Shown here: in pieces, positions 17,431 to 26,094 of the stretch | Layout: every line of letters begins with the position of its first letter | Numbering within the stretch: position 1 is the stretch's first letter | From: JBBATK01 sp044228285 | Lineage (GTDB): Bacteria; Bacteroidota; Ignavibacteria; Kapaibacteriales; NICIL-2 | Reading direction: 5' to 3' | Length of the DNA stretch: 64,000 bases | Assembly (NCBI GenBank): GCA_044228285.1 | Contig: JBGAVD010000005.1 | Span: forward strand, 248,001 to 312,000 | Program-made: the position numbers and the translations under genes | Notes under the pieces: model-generated | The model's input: only the letters and a program-made list of their open reading frames with translations | Told to the model about the DNA's origin: nothing | Databases searched by the model: none

Positions 17431-19786
17431 TATTATTGTTCTCATTCTCAGCTTGATTTGTTGTACTCTGTTGTCGGCTCAGTCCGAGCAACGAAGCGAC
17501 AGCCGATTGCTTGTTTCTGGGATAAGCGTTGAAGGCAACCATTTCGTCGACGCAGCTACAATCATAGCAATTAGTGGCTTGCGAGTTGGCCAAGAGCTGA
17601 ACCCAAGGAGTGATGAGATCCCTCAAGGAGTTAAAGCTCTGTATATGCGGAAGCAGTTTTCTGACGTTCGAATTGTTGTTGATAAGGTCACAGCACTTGG
17701 CGTATTCCTAAAAATACTCGTTCGCGAAAACCCTCGCTATTCCTCACTGGAAGTTGTGGGCAACGACAAAATCTCGCTGAAGAATATTCAAGATAGTGTA
17801 CATCGAGTGCGCGGTGAGCTGCTGTCTGGTGCAGATCTTCACGACATTGCGCGCTCTGTAAAAAGTCTATACGCTAAAGAAGGATTGCTGTTTGCTGTCG
17901 TAAAGGCGGATACGATTAGTACAGACACAAATGCCTATGTCCGAGTTCGTCTACAAATCGAAGAAGGAAAAGAGTACTCAATTCGATCAGTGCGATTCGA
18001 GGGTAATTCAACGATGGATGCCTCAGCTCTACTCGATCAGATTGAGGATTCTAAACCTAGTGCGTGGTGGCAAGTATGGCGCTCCGCCAAGTTTGATACA
18101 GCTAAGCTCACACAAGATGTACAACATGTAGTTCGTTACTATCACAACTCTGGCTATATGAATGCCCAGCGAAAGGATGTGAAGTACACCTTCGATAACA
18201 AAGATGGAGCAGTAGATATAGTCATTGCCGTTGATGAGGGTCAGCGATACTTCCTGCGCAACGCCAGCTTTGAAGGGAGCACTGTCTACACTCAAGAAGC
18301 ACTATTGAGAAGATTAGATATCGCTAAAGGCAAACCCGTAGACCAAGATAGAATAGAGAAGAATCTGAATGGCAATGAGGAACAGAGTGATATTCGTTCA
18401 CTCTATCTTGATAACGGCTACCTCCAATGCCAGATTCAACATAACTTTGATTATGTGTCCAAAGATTCCGTCGATCTCAAAGTAGAGATTCGCGAAAGAG
18501 ATCGCTTTACCGTTCGTAGAGTAGACATAGCAGGAAACACAAAAACCCAAGATAGAGTGGTGCGCCGAGAGCTCTTTACCCAGCCCGGGGACTTCTTCAA
18601 CCGTGGTTCTGTAATTCGATCAGTTAAGGGTTTGGGTGTGTTGAACTATTTCAATCCCGAAAAGCTGCGTCCCGATGTTCGACCCGTTTCAGCAAACACT
18701 GTAGACCTTGTGTATCAGGTGGATGAACGCTCAACGGATGTGCTAAATGCCTCAGTCGGATACGCTGGTACCTATGGGCTCACAGGAAGTGTGGGAGTGA
18801 CTTTCAACAATTTCGACATAAGCGATCCGCTGAGAGGAGGAGCCGGGCAGACGTTCAGCTTCCAATGGGACTTTGGTACTTCCAACAATCTTCGAACTTT
18901 TAGTCTCGGCTTTGCCGAACCCTGGTTGTTCGGGAAGCCAACATCGATCGGCTTTAATCTTTATGACACCAGATACTATTTGAACTCAAGTGGACGAAGA
19001 ACTGGTGGTCAATTCAATGTTGGACGGAGATTCAGGTTCCCAGATGATTACTTCCGTGGAGACTGGTCTGTTGTCGCCCAACATTACGAGCAGTATGGGA
19101 GTACTCTCGCAGATGCTAACACGATTTTTACAGATTTCTCGCTGGCTCAAACCATTTCCAGAAACAGTTTCGACAATTTGATTTTTCCATCGAGTGGCTC
19201 ACGTGCTCGTTTCACGTCAAAACTTGGTTATGTGCTCATCAATCCAGCGAACTCTACATACTGGAAGAACGAATTGCAGTACGAGTTTGTCAACCCACTC
19301 GTCCAGGTGGATGGATTCAATCGACTGGTATTGTATCTGAACACTGAGTTGGGGAATGTAACAAATCTGAGTACGGGCAGCTCGTTCGTACCGCAATTAG
19401 AGTATTATAGCATGGGTGGTAACGCACTTGCTGGAATCAACGTCATACCATTGCGCGGCTACACAGATAATTCATTGGCGATACGCGATCCATACACAGA
19501 TGCAATAGCAAGTCGCTTGGTGTTTAAGCAGACAGCAGAATTGCGATTTGCAGTGTCGCTCAATCCAATGCCAATCTACGTCTCAGCCTTCGCTGAAGCC
19601 GGAAAAGCATGGCGTAATTTCCAGAGCGCTGATGTCTTTAGTCTTCAACGCTCAGCTGGACTTGGCTTACGTATTTTGCTGAATCCAATAGGCTTGATAG
19701 GTTTTGACTATGGCTATGGATTCGATCCATTGCCGGGCTCGACAGTTCCAAGTGGATGGAACTTCCACTTTCAATTCGGACGATAA
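17411..19786 (+). CDS. bamA: BamA, outer-membrane protein assembly factor (Omp85 family)
   Basis: The 791-residue core of the beta-barrel assembly machine in the outer membrane. A signal peptide (MPLRNANIIVLILSLICC..) would be cleaved after LLSA, leaving Gln as the first residue. Several POTRA repeats fill residues about 30-420 (for example SVRFEGNSTMDASAL near 195 and VRRVDIAGNTKTQDRVVRREL near 370). The 16-strand barrel follows, with the conserved AGINVIPLRGYTDNS segment near residue 675 in the lid region and an aromatic C-terminal strand ending NFHFQFGR. It overlaps uppS and precedes two Skp-like chaperone genes. Confidence 0.95.
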   Translation: MPLRNANIIVLILSLICCTLLSAQSEQRSDSRLLVSGISVEGNHFVDAATIIAISGLRVGQELNPRSDEIPQGVKALYMRKQFSDVRIVVDKVTALGVFLKILVRENPRYSSLEVVGNDKISLKNIQDSVHRVRGELLSGADLHDIARSVKSLYAKEGLLFAVVKADTISTDTNAYVRVRLQIEEGKEYSIRSVRFEGNSTMDASALLDQIEDSKPSAWWQVWRSAKFDTAKLTQDVQHVVRYYHNSGYMNAQRKDVKYTFDNKDGAVDIVIAVDEGQRYFLRNASFEGSTVYTQEALLRRLDIAKGKPVDQDRIEKNLNGNEEQSDIRSLYLDNGYLQCQIQHNFDYVSKDSVDLKVEIRERDRFTVRRVDIAGNTKTQDRVVRRELFTQPGDFFNRGSVIRSVKGLGVLNYFNPEKLRPDVRPVSANTVDLVYQVDERSTDVLNASVGYAGTYGLTGSVGVTFNNFDISDPLRGGAGQTFSFQWDFGTSNNLRTFSLGFAEPWLFGKPTSIGFNLYDTRYYLNSSGRRTGGQFNVGRRFRFPDDYFRGDWSVVAQHYEQYGSTLADANTIFTDFSLAQTISRNSFDNLIFPSSGSRARFTSKLGYVLINPANSTYWKNELQYEFVNPLVQVDGFNRLVLYLNTELGNVTNLSTGSSFVPQLEYYSMGGNALAGINVIPLRGYTDNSLAIRDPYTDAIASRLVFKQTAELRFAVSLNPMPIYVSAFAEAGKAWRNFQSADVFSLQRSAGLGLRILLNPIGLIGFDYGYGFDPLPGSTVPSGWNFHFQFGR

Positions 19787-19818
19787 TTGTTATTCTTCAC
19801 TTTACTTTACTGTACTAC

Positions 19819-20376
19819 ATGAAAAATCTTGTTATTCTGTCAGCAGTGCTTTGTATGATGGCTGCTTCAACATCACTGTATGCCCAAAAAGCTAAGGGCG
19901 GCACAAGTGGTAGTTCGGATGTTCGCATCGCAGTTGTCGATGTTGAGAAAGTTGCAAAAGAACTGCCTGAGGCTATTGATGCCGATAAGAAGCTTACCGA
20001 AATGCGTAATAAGCTCGTAGACACTTTGAAGACAATGGAAAAGCGTTTCAAGGAGAAGTACGAAGCATACACGAAAAATAAGTCCATGATGACAGCCGAC
20101 GCTCAGAAGAAGGAAGAAGACGAGCTCACAAATATGAATCAGCAGTACTCTGTTTATCAAGAAGAGAACTTTGGCGCTCAAGGCGCTCTCGCGAAGAAAC
20201 GTGCTGAGCTCTTGAAACCAGTGTTGGACAAGATTCAAGAGTCTGTTCAAATGGTTGCAAAGGAAGAACGTCTATCTGCAGTATTCGATAAGATGCAGTC
20301 GGGTATTGTCATCTACGCTGACGACAAAATCGACATTACATTTAAAGTAATCGACCGTATGAAGCAGATGCGCTAA
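19819..20376 (+). CDS. OmpH/Skp-family periplasmic chaperone 1
   Basis: A 185-residue periplasmic holdase that would carry unfolded outer-membrane proteins to BamA. The signal peptide MKNLVILSAVLCMMAASTS is followed by LYA and a predicted cleavage before Gln. The mature part starts with the DVRIAVVDVEKVAKELPEA strand typical of Skp, then a long charged coiled coil (about residues 60-140) and a C-terminal strand set. The ATG at 19819 gives this signal peptide; an earlier in-frame ATG inside bamA is not likely. It is the first of two paralogues. Confidence 0.93.
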   Translation: MKNLVILSAVLCMMAASTSLYAQKAKGGTSGSSDVRIAVVDVEKVAKELPEAIDADKKLTEMRNKLVDTLKTMEKRFKEKYEAYTKNKSMMTADAQKKEEDELTNMNQQYSVYQEENFGAQGALAKKRAELLKPVLDKIQESVQMVAKEERLSAVFDKMQSGIVIYADDKIDITFKVIDRMKQMR

Positions 20377-20479
20377 GCACTCGCATGCCATTGGGCGGCA
20401 GTGCTTGTGTTTCTCAAGACTTGACATGCTGATCTTCGTTCGATCGTATTCACACTTGTTTTATCTCTGTGGTGTACTC

Positions 20480-21142
20480 ATGAGAAGGATTCTCGTCGTG
20501 CTGGTGTTTCTGATCAGTACTCAATGCTGGTCACAGAAAGTTGGTTATATCGCTTCACAAGTCGTTCGTGATCGCTGGCAGGATATGATCCAGGCGACGC
20601 AACGCATTCAGTCGATGGTTGATGATTGGAAGCGAGAGCTGGCGCAAATGCAACAGCAAATCGACGATCTTGATATCGATATCAAAAAGAATCGTCTCAT
20701 CTGGTCCGCGGAGGAAAGAAGTACAAAGGAAGTTGAACTTCAAAAGAAGCGCGCAGCTCGAGAAGAATTTGCTCATAAGAAGTTTGATCCAAATGGAGAA
20801 TACGAGACGCAGACCTTTACGATTATGAAGCCGATCGAGGAGAAATTGTATCTTGCTACCCAAGACGTTGCAGCAAGTGAAGGCTATGATATTGTTCTAG
20901 ACAAGTCTACACAGCCTATACCCTATGCCAATCCAAAATTCGACATTACTGTAAAGGTGATGAAGAAACTCAATATTCCAGCTGAGGATTTAGAAGAAAA
21001 GCAGAAGAAGGCAATTGAGGACGATCCGAAAAACAAGAAGGATCGTGAACAACCACAGACTCCTCGTAAGCGTTCGCGCACCGAGACGGAGTCGAAGGAT
21101 CCGAAACCAACGGACACTCCTGCTCAAGAAATTCCTCGATAG
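20480..21142 (+). CDS. OmpH/Skp-family periplasmic chaperone 2
   Basis: A second Skp-like protein, 220 residues. The signal peptide MRRILVVLVFLISTQC is followed by WS and predicted cleavage before Gln (QKVGYIASQ). A coiled coil spans about residues 30-110. Beyond residue 165 there is an unusual hydrophilic tail rich in Lys, Pro, Asp and Thr that Skp does not normally have. It lies about 100 bases after the first paralogue and is followed by a terminator, so some transcripts may end before lpxD. Confidence 0.9.
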   Translation: MRRILVVLVFLISTQCWSQKVGYIASQVVRDRWQDMIQATQRIQSMVDDWKRELAQMQQQIDDLDIDIKKNRLIWSAEERSTKEVELQKKRAAREEFAHKKFDPNGEYETQTFTIMKPIEEKLYLATQDVAASEGYDIVLDKSTQPIPYANPKFDITVKVMKKLNIPAEDLEEKQKKAIEDDPKNKKDREQPQTPRKRSRTETESKDPKPTDTPAQEIPR

Positions 21143-21153
21143 TACAATCCAAC

Positions 21154-21182
21154 GGCAACCCATAGGGTTGCCTCTTTTTTTT
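21154..21182 (+). terminator. Rho-independent terminator between skp2 and lpxD
   Basis: Perfect 8-bp stem ggcaaccc/gggttgcc with loop ata, followed by a T-rich run. It lies 11 bases after the skp2 stop and 15 before the lpxD ATG, so it could lower lpx expression relative to bamA. Confidence 0.88.
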
Positions 21183-21197
21183 CTCAAGGAAAGAATC

Positions 21198-22196
21198 ATG
21201 CTTGTATTTGAACTTCGGGCTGCAGAGCTCGCTACAATCCTTCAAGCCGAACTCTTTGGTGACGAGTCTATTCTGGTATCTCGATTCCAAAAAATCGAAG
21301 ACGCGATCAACGGAGACCTCAGTTTTTTGGCCTCATCAAAATTTGAAAAGTTCTTGGACACTACCACGGCATCTGTGATTATTGTTGGTGCAAACCAAGC
21401 AGTACCAACGGTTGAAGGCAGATGTTACCTACGCACTAATGATCCTCATCGTGCATTTGTTCAGCTTATTCATCACGTAGAGTCAATCCAAGCGTCAAAT
21501 ACACATTCTGGCATTCATACAAGTGCAGTGGTTTCCCAAACCGCCACAATTGCCAGCACCGCCAGCATCGGAGCTCAAGTAGTTATAGGGGAGCATTGTA
21601 GCATTGGCGAGGGAAGTGTTCTCATGGCACATGTAGTGCTCGGTGCAAACGTTTCGATCGGTTCCAATTGTTTGCTCTATCCTGGTGTAACGGTGTATCA
21701 AGACTGTGTGATTGCCGACCACTGTATTCTGCACGCAAATGCAGTGATTGGGTCAGACGGATTTGGTTATCTGGAAAACAAGGACGGCTCGTTCGACAAG
21801 ATTCCGCAGATAGGCAACGTCGTCATTGAATCCAACGTTGAGATCGGTTCGGGAAGTTGCATCGATCGTGCGGCACTAGGCTCGACAGTTATTCGCCAAG
21901 GCGTAAAAATTGACAACCTCGTTCATATTGCGCACAATGCAGAAATTGGAGCGAATACCGCCATTGCCGCACTCTCTGGAATAGCTGGTGGCACTCGCAT
22001 TGGAGAGCGTAACAGACTAGCAGGCCAAGTTGGTATCGTCGGATATGTTCAAACAGTTGCCGATGTCATTGTTGGGGCTCAATCCGGAGTCTCTAAGAAC
22101 CTTACAGCCCCAGGTGTCTATTCAGGTTCACCAGCTGTGGAAATCAAGCAACGCCTTAAACAAGAAGCAGCAATTCGTCGATTGGTACAATCCTAA
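21198..22196 (+). CDS. lpxD: LpxD, UDP-3-O-acylglucosamine N-acyltransferase
   Basis: The third enzyme of lipid A synthesis, adding the N-linked hydroxyacyl chain from acyl-ACP. The N-terminal uridine-binding domain (to about residue 105, with NGDLSFLASSKFEKF) is followed by a left-handed beta-helix of many hexapeptide repeats and the catalytic-site region HNAEIGANTAIAALSGIAGGTRIG near residue 255. Length 332 is normal. The ATG at 21198 has the Shine-Dalgarno AAGGA and starts the domain correctly. Part of bamA-skp-skp-lpxD-lpxC/fabZ-lpxA. Confidence 0.96.
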   Translation: MLVFELRAAELATILQAELFGDESILVSRFQKIEDAINGDLSFLASSKFEKFLDTTTASVIIVGANQAVPTVEGRCYLRTNDPHRAFVQLIHHVESIQASNTHSGIHTSAVVSQTATIASTASIGAQVVIGEHCSIGEGSVLMAHVVLGANVSIGSNCLLYPGVTVYQDCVIADHCILHANAVIGSDGFGYLENKDGSFDKIPQIGNVVIESNVEIGSGSCIDRAALGSTVIRQGVKIDNLVHIAHNAEIGANTAIAALSGIAGGTRIGERNRLAGQVGIVGYVQTVADVIVGAQSGVSKNLTAPGVYSGSPAVEIKQRLKQEAAIRRLVQS

Positions 22197-22253
22197 CGCT
22201 TTCTCAGGCTCTTTTTCTGAAGGTATTGCCTTCCAAGGCTTCTTTTCTGTATG

Positions 22254-22289
22254 GTGCGCAACCTGCGGCGGAGCCGCAGGTTGCCGCAC
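22254..22289 (+). other. Strong GC-rich inverted repeat in the lpxD-lpxC gap
   Basis: The arms gcaacctgcggc and gccgcaggttgc pair perfectly around a gga loop, and the pairing continues outward (gtgc/gcac) with one bulge. There is no T run, so it is not a classic intrinsic terminator. It lies 58 bases after lpxD and 110 before lpxC. It may be an RNA stabiliser, a Rho-linked site or a protein-binding palindrome. Confidence 0.75.
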
Positions 22290-22363
22290 AAAGAATGAGG
22301 GGAACTTCTGCAGAGCATTTATTCTTTACTCATCATTCCGATGGAAGACTCGTGATCAAAGCG

Positions 22364-22371
22364 TATTTTTG
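22364..22371 (+). promoter_or_regulatory. Candidate -7 promoter element before lpxC/fabZ
   Basis: TATTTTTG, a perfect TAnnTTTG core, 28 bases before the lpxC/fabZ ATG. No TTG is seen at the usual upstream distance. If used, lpxC/fabZ-lpxA could be transcribed apart from lpxD. Confidence 0.4.
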
Positions 22372-22398
22372 AAGACATTCCAAGGATACGAATAGGCT

Positions 22399-23805
22399 AT
22401 GCTCGAAAAACAGAGAACGATAAAAGACCCGGTGCAATTCTCAGGTGTAGGCTTGCATACAGGTAACCCATCTACCATTACATTTCATCCCGCCCCGGAA
22501 AATTACGGATACAAATTCGTGCGTTTAGACGTACCAAATTCACCAGAGATCCCAGCTCTGGTAGACCATGTCATAGATATCGCACGCGGAACTACACTTG
22601 CGGTCGACGGCGTGCAAGTACACACTGTGGAACATGTGTTAGCGGCACTCGTTGGCCTGCAGATCGACAATTGTCGCATGGAGCTTAGTGCGAATGAACC
22701 ACCGGTTGGTGACGGAAGTGCAATGCCCTTTGTCGAAGTGCTAAGAACCACAGAGATCGTCGAGCAGAAGGCTCCTCGTGATTATCTCGTGTTCGATGAA
22801 CAGGTGCGCTACACGAACGAAGCAACAGGGACCGACATTATTGCTTTACCGAATGACGACTTTCGCGTTACGGTAATGATTGACTACAATAACCCAGCGC
22901 TCGGTTCACAACATACTGGCTTGTTTAACCTTGAGAATGAGTTTGTACAGGACTTTGCAGCAGCACGAACGTTTTGCTTCCTTCATGAAGTTGAGATGCT
23001 CTGGGATCAAGGATTGATAAAGGGTGGTAGCTTCGACAATGCCGTGGTCATCGTTGATCGTGAAATGAGCGAGGACGAACTCACGGAGTTGCTGAACAAA
23101 CTGGGCATTCAAGAGAATGCGGTAATTGGAACAAACGGCATACTGAACAACAAAGTGCTGCGATTCCGGAATGAGCCAGCTCGACACAAGTTGCTGGATA
23201 TGCTAGGTGATCTAGCACTAATTGGTGTTCCACTCAAAGGGCAAATTTTGGCTGCCCGACCAGGTCACGCGGCCAACATCGAGTTTGCTCGAAAGGTGCG
23301 TAAACACTATTTGCATAAGAAAGCATTCCGACGTTTGCAGCCAAAGCAGAGCAATGGTATTGTGATGGATATTAATGCTATCCTCAATGTCATGCCTCAC
23401 CGCTATCCTTTCTTGCTGGTTGATCGCATTATAGAGTTTGACACAGAGGAGAATCGTATTGTTGGTTACAAGAATGTTACAATCAACGAACCATTCTTCC
23501 CTGGGCACTTTCCGAATCGTCCTGTAATGCCTGGTGTGCTCATACTGGAATCGATGGCGCAAGTTGGTTGCATGCTTATGTTGAACTTGGATGGAATGTC
23601 GACTGAGAACAAACTTGTTTTCTTCATGGGAATCAACAACGCAAAGTTCCGAAAACCAGTGATTCCTGGTGATCAGTTGGTGATGGATGTAAAAATGGTA
23701 GGTAAACGCTTCAACACGATCTCTCTCAAGGCAAAAGCCTATGTTGGTGAGACACTTGTAGCCGAAGCAGATTTGTCCGCCGCCATTGTCGATAAGGAGG
23801 CCTAA
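22399..23805 (+). CDS. lpxC/fabZ: Bifunctional LpxC deacetylase / FabZ 3-hydroxyacyl-ACP dehydratase
   Basis: A 468-residue fusion. Residues 1 to about 305 are LpxC, the zinc enzyme for the committed step of lipid A synthesis: FSGVGLHTG near 15, the zinc His of VHTVEHVLAAL near 77, and HKLLDMLGDLALIG near 263 carrying the remaining zinc ligands. From about 322 it is FabZ of fatty acid elongation: LNVMPHRYPFLLVDRI with the catalytic His, then FFPGHFPNRPVMPGVLILES with the catalytic Glu. The fusion is characteristic of Bacteroidota/Chlorobi and couples two enzymes that compete for hydroxyacyl-ACP. It overlaps lpxA by one base (TAATG). Confidence 0.97.
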   Translation: MLEKQRTIKDPVQFSGVGLHTGNPSTITFHPAPENYGYKFVRLDVPNSPEIPALVDHVIDIARGTTLAVDGVQVHTVEHVLAALVGLQIDNCRMELSANEPPVGDGSAMPFVEVLRTTEIVEQKAPRDYLVFDEQVRYTNEATGTDIIALPNDDFRVTVMIDYNNPALGSQHTGLFNLENEFVQDFAAARTFCFLHEVEMLWDQGLIKGGSFDNAVVIVDREMSEDELTELLNKLGIQENAVIGTNGILNNKVLRFRNEPARHKLLDMLGDLALIGVPLKGQILAARPGHAANIEFARKVRKHYLHKKAFRRLQPKQSNGIVMDINAILNVMPHRYPFLLVDRIIEFDTEENRIVGYKNVTINEPFFPGHFPNRPVMPGVLILESMAQVGCMLMLNLDGMSTENKLVFFMGINNAKFRKPVIPGDQLVMDVKMVGKRFNTISLKAKAYVGETLVAEADLSAAIVDKEA

Positions 23806-24581
23806 TGAGTACAATGATACACCCAACAGCAATTGTTTCAGAGAAGGCACGCATCGCCGAGAACGTCCGCATTGGCGCTTATGCCATCGTTGAAGATGAC
23901 GTGGAAATTGGTTCTGGTACAGAAGTAATGTACCATGCGGTGCTCATGAGCGGAACGCGTGTGGGTACTGAGAGTATTATTTATCCAGGTGCTGTGCTCG
24001 GTGCCGCACCTCAGGATTTGAAGTATCATGGCCAAAAGACCTACGCCGTAGTAGGTGATCGAACAACCATTCGTGAGTGTGCAACCATCAACAAGGCTTC
24101 TCACAGTGAAGCAGTGATAGTTGGAAATGACTGCTTGATAATGGCATACACACACGTCGCACATGACTGCATCGTTGGCAATAATGTCGTTATTGCTAAC
24201 TCTGTTCAACTTGGAGGTCACGTTCACATAGGGGACTGGGCCATTCTTGGTGGTGTTTCAAAGGTCCATCAATTTTGTAGAGTCGGAAAGCACGCGATGG
24301 TAGCAGCAGATGCTATGATCACGAAGGACGTACCGCCTTTTGTCCTGACTGGGAGAGATCCAGTGTGTGTTGAAGGTATAAATAAGATCGGACTTTCCAG
24401 AAGAGGATTTAGTCAAGATACGGTGGCTGCGCTCGATGATTTTGTTACAACGGCTTTCTTCTCGGGTCTCAACATGAGTGACGGTATTGCTGCGTATATG
24501 AAAGTGCACACCGAGATCAAACCTGAGGTGCAGGATTTCATTAGCTTTATTCGAGAGTCAAAACGCGGAGTTATACGCTAG
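23805..24581 (+). CDS. lpxA: LpxA, acyl-ACP-UDP-N-acetylglucosamine O-acyltransferase
   Basis: The first lipid A enzyme, 258 residues. It has an N-terminal left-handed beta-helix (IHPTAIVSEKARIAENVRIG onward), the GAAPQDLKYHG loop near residue 67, the catalytic His region AYTHVAHDCIVGNN near 120, and a C-terminal helical domain. The upstream gene carries a textbook Shine-Dalgarno, AAGGAGG, four bases before the ATG at 23805; the start overlaps the lpxC/fabZ stop. It is the last gene of the cluster and is followed by a strong terminator. Confidence 0.96.
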   Translation: MSTMIHPTAIVSEKARIAENVRIGAYAIVEDDVEIGSGTEVMYHAVLMSGTRVGTESIIYPGAVLGAAPQDLKYHGQKTYAVVGDRTTIRECATINKASHSEAVIVGNDCLIMAYTHVAHDCIVGNNVVIANSVQLGGHVHIGDWAILGGVSKVHQFCRVGKHAMVAADAMITKDVPPFVLTGRDPVCVEGINKIGLSRRGFSQDTVAALDDFVTTAFFSGLNMSDGIAAYMKVHTEIKPEVQDFISFIRESKRGVIR

Positions 24582-24634
24582 GATTCTCGTTTCAAGGCTC
24601 TGCAAACTGTGCTTGAAGCTGAAAAAAGCCGAAG

Positions 24635-24666
24635 AAGGGCAAGATGCGATCATCTTGCCCTTTTTT
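24635..24666 (+). terminator. Rho-independent terminator after lpxA
   Basis: Perfect 12-bp stem aagggcaagatg/catcttgccctt, four-base loop, then T run. It ends the uppS-lpxA cluster. Confidence 0.93.
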
Positions 24667-24780
24667 CTTCTATGTCATGAACAGAATAGTTGGGTCTTCC
24701 CTTCGGACCATTCTTGTCAATCATAAATCCGCCTCACGCCGCCTGCAATTCACAAGTAGCAATGGTAATCAAGTGAGATT

Positions 24781-25929
24781 CTACAAAGATCTAAGAGCAT
24801 TCTCTATATCCGCAATCAGGTCATCGCAGTCTTCGATTCCGACTGAGAGCCGCACCAAACCTTCTGTAATGCCGAGCTTCTTTCGCTTCTCTAGAGGTAC
24901 GGAACCGTGTGTCATACTCACAGGGTGACAGACAAGTGATTCAACTCCACCGAGTGACTCGCCAAGTGTAAATACCTTCAGTGCACTTGTAAACTTCTTT
25001 GCACGATCGAGTGAACCAAGTTCAACGCTTATGATACCACCAAAGCCACTCATCTGTGAGGCTGCGAGTTCGTGTTGTGGATGCGACTTCAATCCTGGGT
25101 AGTGAATAGCCTGGAAGGCAGGGTGCTTTTCGAAATGATGAGCGATTGCCATGGCATTGGATGCATGTTGTCGCATGCGGATGGACAAAGTTTTAATGGA
25201 TCTCAAAAGCAACCAGCAATCAAAAGGACCTGGAACTGCGCCTGCAGCATTCTGTATAAATGCTAAGCGCTCAGCCAGATCTTCACGATTCGTAACAACG
25301 ATGCCATGGATGAGATCGGAGTGTCCTCCAAGATACTTGGTGGCTGAATGAACGACGATATCGGCACCCATACTCAGTGGACGCTGGAAGTAGGGTGTAG
25401 CGAAGGTATTGTCGACAACCATAAATGCATCCACTTCCTTTGCGAGCACAGATAGTGCACGAATGTCTGTGATGGTCATCATTGGGTTGGTTGGAGTCTC
25501 TGTATAGATCATCCGAGTGTTGGGTTGAATAGCATTTCGAACCGCATCAAGATCACGCATGTCAACAGAGCTAAAGTCTAAGCCAAAATTGCGAAGTATC
25601 TTATCAAAGAGTCGGAAGGTCCCACCATACATATCTTCCGCCATTACCACATGATCTCCACTGCGAAGGAGTTTCATTGTCGCATCAATGGCAGCAAGAC
25701 CACTAGCGAAGGCAAATGCGTCAACGCCTTCTTCCAGCGAACTGAGATTATCTTCCCAAGCGAATCGGGTTGGGTTCTGTGTACGTGCATATTCAAAACC
25801 CTTGTGCCTTCCAATTTCTTCTTGAGCATAGGTTGAGGTTTGGTAGATCGGCACTGTAACAGCGCCGGTCAGCTCGTCAGGTTCTTGGCCAACATGTATT
25901 GCGCGTGTAGAAAAACCAGCATTTTTCAT
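24781..25929 (-). CDS. Cystathionine gamma-synthase/gamma-lyase family PLP enzyme
   Basis: A 382-residue fold-type I PLP enzyme of the Cys/Met transsulfuration family. The N-terminus FSTRAIHVGQEPDELTGAV and the YARTQNPTRFAWE motif are family hallmarks, and the PLP Lys lies in HSATKYLGGHSDLIHG near residue 195. It could make cystathionine (methionine route) or cleave it (cysteine route). Gamma-synthase and gamma-lyase are hard to separate by sequence. A cystathionine beta-synthase-like gene elsewhere in the window (61.6-62.9 kb) favours the lyase direction. It is monocistronic. Confidence 0.9.
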   Translation of the reverse strand: MKNAGFSTRAIHVGQEPDELTGAVTVPIYQTSTYAQEEIGRHKGFEYARTQNPTRFAWEDNLSSLEEGVDAFAFASGLAAIDATMKLLRSGDHVVMAEDMYGGTFRLFDKILRNFGLDFSSVDMRDLDAVRNAIQPNTRMIYTETPTNPMMTITDIRALSVLAKEVDAFMVVDNTFATPYFQRPLSMGADIVVHSATKYLGGHSDLIHGIVVTNREDLAERLAFIQNAAGAVPGPFDCWLLLRSIKTLSIRMRQHASNAMAIAHHFEKHPAFQAIHYPGLKSHPQHELAASQMSGFGGIISVELGSLDRAKKFTSALKVFTLGESLGGVESLVCHPVSMTHGSVPLEKRKKLGITEGLVRLSVGIEDCDDLIADIENALRSL

Positions 25930-26094
25930 AGTCAGATCATAATGTGTATGTCTACGAAAATAGCGAATTGATGACCAATCTCAGGATTCCCGCAGGTCGA
26001 CGTGCTGCGCCTCGACTTCTTTCTAGCCCCATTTCTTTGCTTGTGTTGATCATTGAATAGTGCAAATCGGTGAAGTTCAATTTGAAGGCAAGCC

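Noticed and set aside
23218..23850. Antisense frame (210 codons) across the FabZ part of lpxC/fabZ
   Set aside because: Opposes a certain gene with clear catalytic motifs; its His/Asn-rich translation has no recognisable family.
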